From: Pipra filicauda
Lineage: Eukaryota; Chordata; Aves; Passeriformes; Pipridae
NCBI RefSeq assembly: GCF_003945595.2
Contig: NW_024104998.1
Span: forward strand, 4,335,790-4,399,789
Length of the DNA: 64,000 nucleotides
Reading direction: 5' to 3'
Under the pieces are notes generated by a model, which was given only the letters and a program-made list of their open reading frames with translations, did no database searches and was not told the origin of the DNA. The position numbers and the translations under genes are program-made. Shown one piece after another: positions 60,595-64,000 of this stretch. Within the stretch, counting starts at the first letter, position 1, and each line of letters begins with the position of its first letter.

Positions 60595-63500
60595 TGAGGG
60601 GAGGACAGCTAAAACAAACAGTGACCATGAGGCATATGAAAGCTGAGAGTAAACCAAGTGAAAATGACTCAATTTTCTACTGTGATTCGTTCAATGAGTT
60701 ACTGCAAGTAGTTTTTCCCTTCTGCTATTTAAGGGGTTTCCCTCTGCTAAATATTACCATGGTCACTGTAGCGTAACATTAATTTGTTTATATAACCCCT
60801 GAGCTGCACATATAGACCCAGATGTTATTTCAGAAACGTTACACTTGGGGAAGATTTTCTAAAATGTGTAAATGAAAACTTCATGGAACAGTTAATTTTT
60901 TACCTTAACATTAATGGGGCCTCCTTCAGAGTAGGGCACAATGCTAACTGTCCTACCATGAATAGACAGTTGCTCAGCCCTGATGATGCTCTGCTCTGGT
61001 CCCCCTGAACCTAAAATTAAGCTTCAGCCTCGTAATGTACTTACTCCTTGTTCCGTTGCATCTCCTCATACCATGCACCAGAAAAAGAAACTGATTGGCT
61101 TGGTTTAATTCTGGATTTAATTAAGATAAACCAAAAGAGATGTGTTCAAGAGCACACTGGAAAGTGTAACACTGTATGTATTTATTGCATTTAGTCCAAA
61201 TATTAGTTAACTTCCAAATCAAAAGTCTGCATTTTTCTATAGCTTATTCTGTAGCTTAAAATGGGTAAAAGACCAAACCTCTATGAATATTTACAGTAGC
61301 AATATAATTTCTTTGCTGCCCAATGCATCATTTACAAAATACTGCTTAAGTCCCAAAAGGGTATTCAAGCATTGGCTATGAGCTGTCCAGAAATTTAACA
61401 GCGTCTCAGCCCATGTTAATTTTTTCTGAAATAAAAAGCAAAATAAAATTTTATAAAACCTCATATCATAATTTAGGCTGTCCTCCATGAAGTGCTTGTT
61501 GGTTGAATTTACTAACAAAAAAGTAAAAATAGTCATATATGTATTTTAGGCTTAACAGATTGATAGATTCAAAGCCCTGGGGAACTTCACCAGTTCTGTG
61601 CAAGTGGAAATATGAGGGCAAACACTTATCACAACCCAGCAGAGTGTATTCCAACTTCAAGTTGTATTAAAAAAAAAAAAGAACTGTTTTACTTCTTGGT
61701 TAGAGACAGGAACAGCTACGAACAAAGATACTCTTCTGCTTTTGATACTTCATGTGCTTGCAAAGCTCAGCAGAGACCTTTGAGAAATTGTTCCTTTTTA
61801 CCATGAAGTTCTCGATCCTGGAAGTAAATATTAAAACAGTAAATTATGTACCTTTTATATTTCAGCTTCCACATTTTGTATACTGGGCACTGAACTACTT
61901 TTTGGAAAGTAAATGTAAATTCAGGGGCCTTTCCCCCTCAAAGCTTCCTTTTATAGAATTAGCGTCAGCAAGATCTCAAAATGCCTCTAAAGCACTCCCT
62001 TAACTTTAGGGAGGGAAAGAGGACCAAACAATAAGACAAGGGTATTTCTATAAGCAGCAATAAGTCAAATACAGTAAAATTTCAGTGTACAGAGTACTGT
62101 GACATACACAGTATAAATTAATCTAATCTTCATTTGGCCTCATGACTTTCTTGCATTTTTGTTTGTGGCTTGTAGTGAAAATTTAACAGCATCATTACAT
62201 TCATATGCCACTGCCACAACAGATTTGGAGCTCTTGTAATACTAGCACTCTCGCCAACTTCCCTTACCATCTAATAGCAAACTAAGAAATACTATTTCCT
62301 TAATAATTCCCTTTAAATATTGATACAGAGTCCAGCACTATCACAACACTTCCTCCTCACTGTAGCACTGTGGCAAAATGCAGTGATGCAAATTAGCCAA
62401 ATTATCTTCAAAGTAAACTAAAATACATTATATAAAGCATGGATGTAACAGTCATTAACAGTTTAGCACTTGTCAGGTACCAGACGGATGGTAGAGTTTG
62501 AAAAAAATTATTTCCCAAGTGCTATTTTACTGCACTGTGAACTTGCACGTCAGGCTGCATGTTTTTTAACATCCCATATGCACACAAACACTTTGTTCTC
62601 TTGAATGATTTGAAGAGTTGGGTTTCATTCCTTAAGGGGGAAAATAGATCCTCTTTATTTGGTTATTCTACAGTTATGCTATACTTTTCTTTGATAACAC
62701 TAATGCATGGTTTAGTGCTTAGTCTCTGCTGCCTTCAGCATCCTGCTGCACTCCAAGCAGAGAAGAAGCAGCACTAACCTGTCTTAAAAATTATTATTCC
62801 TACACTCTTATGTCAGAAACAAGCTCAACATTGAGACTGGGGACTTACTGTACAAGCATTTCAGTGAGAATGCCATATCCATGCCCTAGGTACTTCTTGC
62901 CTGTCTCCTTTTCTGCTTGGAGAAGTGGCCAAAAGCCACTCTTCCCCTCCGAACCACGAGGGAGCAGGGAGGCCTCACCAGGAAGAGCTGGGTTCCCTCT
63001 GCCTCCCTGAAGCCTGTGTGAGGATCCAAAATTCCTCAAAAACAGGGGGACACATACCCCTCTGTTTACTGGTACAAACTTCCAGTCAGGTTTCTTCAAA
63101 ATATCTTTGCAATGAAGAAGGACTGTCAAGGAGGAAAAAAATAAAATTTAATAAAATGGCAAAACCCAGAGAGTAGAGCTTTGCCTCCAGACACAAACAA
63201 GCTCTCTCCTTGTGCTGCAACAATCCAGAGCACTCACTGGAAGTAACATGTGAACCCTCATCCTACAAAGAAAACCTGAAAAGGTTTCCCAATGAGCATG
63301 GAGCCAGAGAGGTGGACTGGCGTTAACCTCTCATGGTGTACCTGATCATCTAGTTCCACCTGATGTTCAGGCACTTATGCTTCTCAAGCACAGACAACAG
63401 CTCCTGAAACACCTGGCAGCTTTCAGGCTTTTCTTCTTGACCCTCTGGATGCTTAAAACCAGAGCAAGCACAGAAGTAGCACCTGTGAGAGTTGCAAAGA

Positions 63501-63604
63501 AATCATGAGTGCCCCTTCCATGGGTAGGGCTCAAACCTTGCAAAACTGCATTTTATAAAGATCTTTTTTCAAAAATTCACAGCTTCTCTACATTGACAAA
63601 TTCG
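60595..63604. other. Intergenic downstream of TGS1
   Basis: About 3 kb of AT-rich sequence between a CR1 fragment and the TGS1 3' UTR. No gene recognised; part could belong to a longer TGS1 3' UTR. Confidence 0.6.
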
Positions 63605-63774
63605 TCAAAATTATTATAAAACATTTATTGACAGTAGCAATAAAGAGAAGAAACTTCTGTAAACAGAAATTACAGTGGAAAATGGCTTTAAGTCATTTCT
63701 GACCAGCCAGCTGTACAAAAGCTTAAGCAAAGCAGCAGTCAGGGCGGTTGGGCTTGGAAGAATCCACACTGAGT
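63605..63774 (-). other. TGS1: TGS1 3' UTR (end estimated)
   Basis: Sequence directly after the TGS1 stop codon. The first canonical polyadenylation hexamer on the minus strand is at 63629-63624, which would give a short UTR of about 170 nt. Longer forms that use later signals cannot be excluded. Confidence 0.55.
63624..63629 (-). terminator. TGS1: TGS1 polyadenylation signal AATAAA
   Basis: Perfect AATAAA on the minus strand about 145 nt after the TGS1 stop, followed by T-rich sequence. It is the first such hexamer downstream of the stop. Confidence 0.6.
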
Positions 63775-63921
<147 letters not shown>

Positions 63922-64000
63922 TCAACGCATGGGAAAAGAGGTAAAACCCCAAACCTTTTATTCACATGAAATAATCACCTAAAACTCATCTCTGCTCTGT

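Overview
This window reads as avian, probably songbird, nuclear DNA. It has single-copy genes with short exons and long AT-rich introns, and many CR1 LINE fragments whose 3' ends sit in antisense as the familiar bird 'tcatagaatggtttgggttgg' text. It also has two solo LTRs of endogenous retroviruses and a tRNA-Ile-headed SINE with a CR1 tail, a type known from passerines. No bacterial, plasmid, phage or CRISPR content was seen.

The main gene is LYN, the Src-family tyrosine kinase, on the minus strand. Its probable non-coding first exon lies in a CpG island at about 29.7-30.4 kb. Intron 1 is about 21.8 kb. Seven coding exons lie between 8,140 and 2,758. They encode the SH4/unique region, SH3, SH2, the SH2-kinase linker and the start of the kinase glycine-rich loop, about residues 1-264 of a protein of about 512. 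The remaining kinase exons lie beyond position 1. Coding phase is continuous through all seven exons except one: the second SH3 exon (5,977-6,076) carries one extra G after the conserved Trp-Trp codons. This shifts the frame and creates a stop. The base is either an assembly error or a real allele, and it is the most important thing to check. The alternative 5' splice site that separates the LynA and LynB isoforms is present.

At the far right, 63,775-63,891 (minus) is the last coding exon of TGS1, the trimethylguanosine cap synthase, with a likely polyadenylation signal at 63,624-63,629. TGS1 and LYN are in the same orientation, as in the conserved vertebrate order TGS1-LYN-RPS20. The intergenic space of about 33 kb between them (about 30.4-63.6 kb) shows no recognisable protein-coding gene. 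It holds an ERVL-type solo LTR with target-site duplication (32,571-33,202), the tRNA-Ile/CR1 SINE (about 33,541-33,675), a second solo LTR of 1.2 kb with 15-bp terminal inverted repeats (36,150-37,373) and several CR1 copies, of which the largest is about 1.2 kb at 41.6-42.8 kb.

Intron 1 of LYN holds three more CR1 fragments, one of them very old, and a degenerate U2 snRNA-like pseudogene at about 27.73-27.80 kb. Nothing was found that looks like a new biochemical system. The points of interest are the LYN frameshift, the conserved isoform switch, the octamer/ETS promoter pair and the U2-like fossil.
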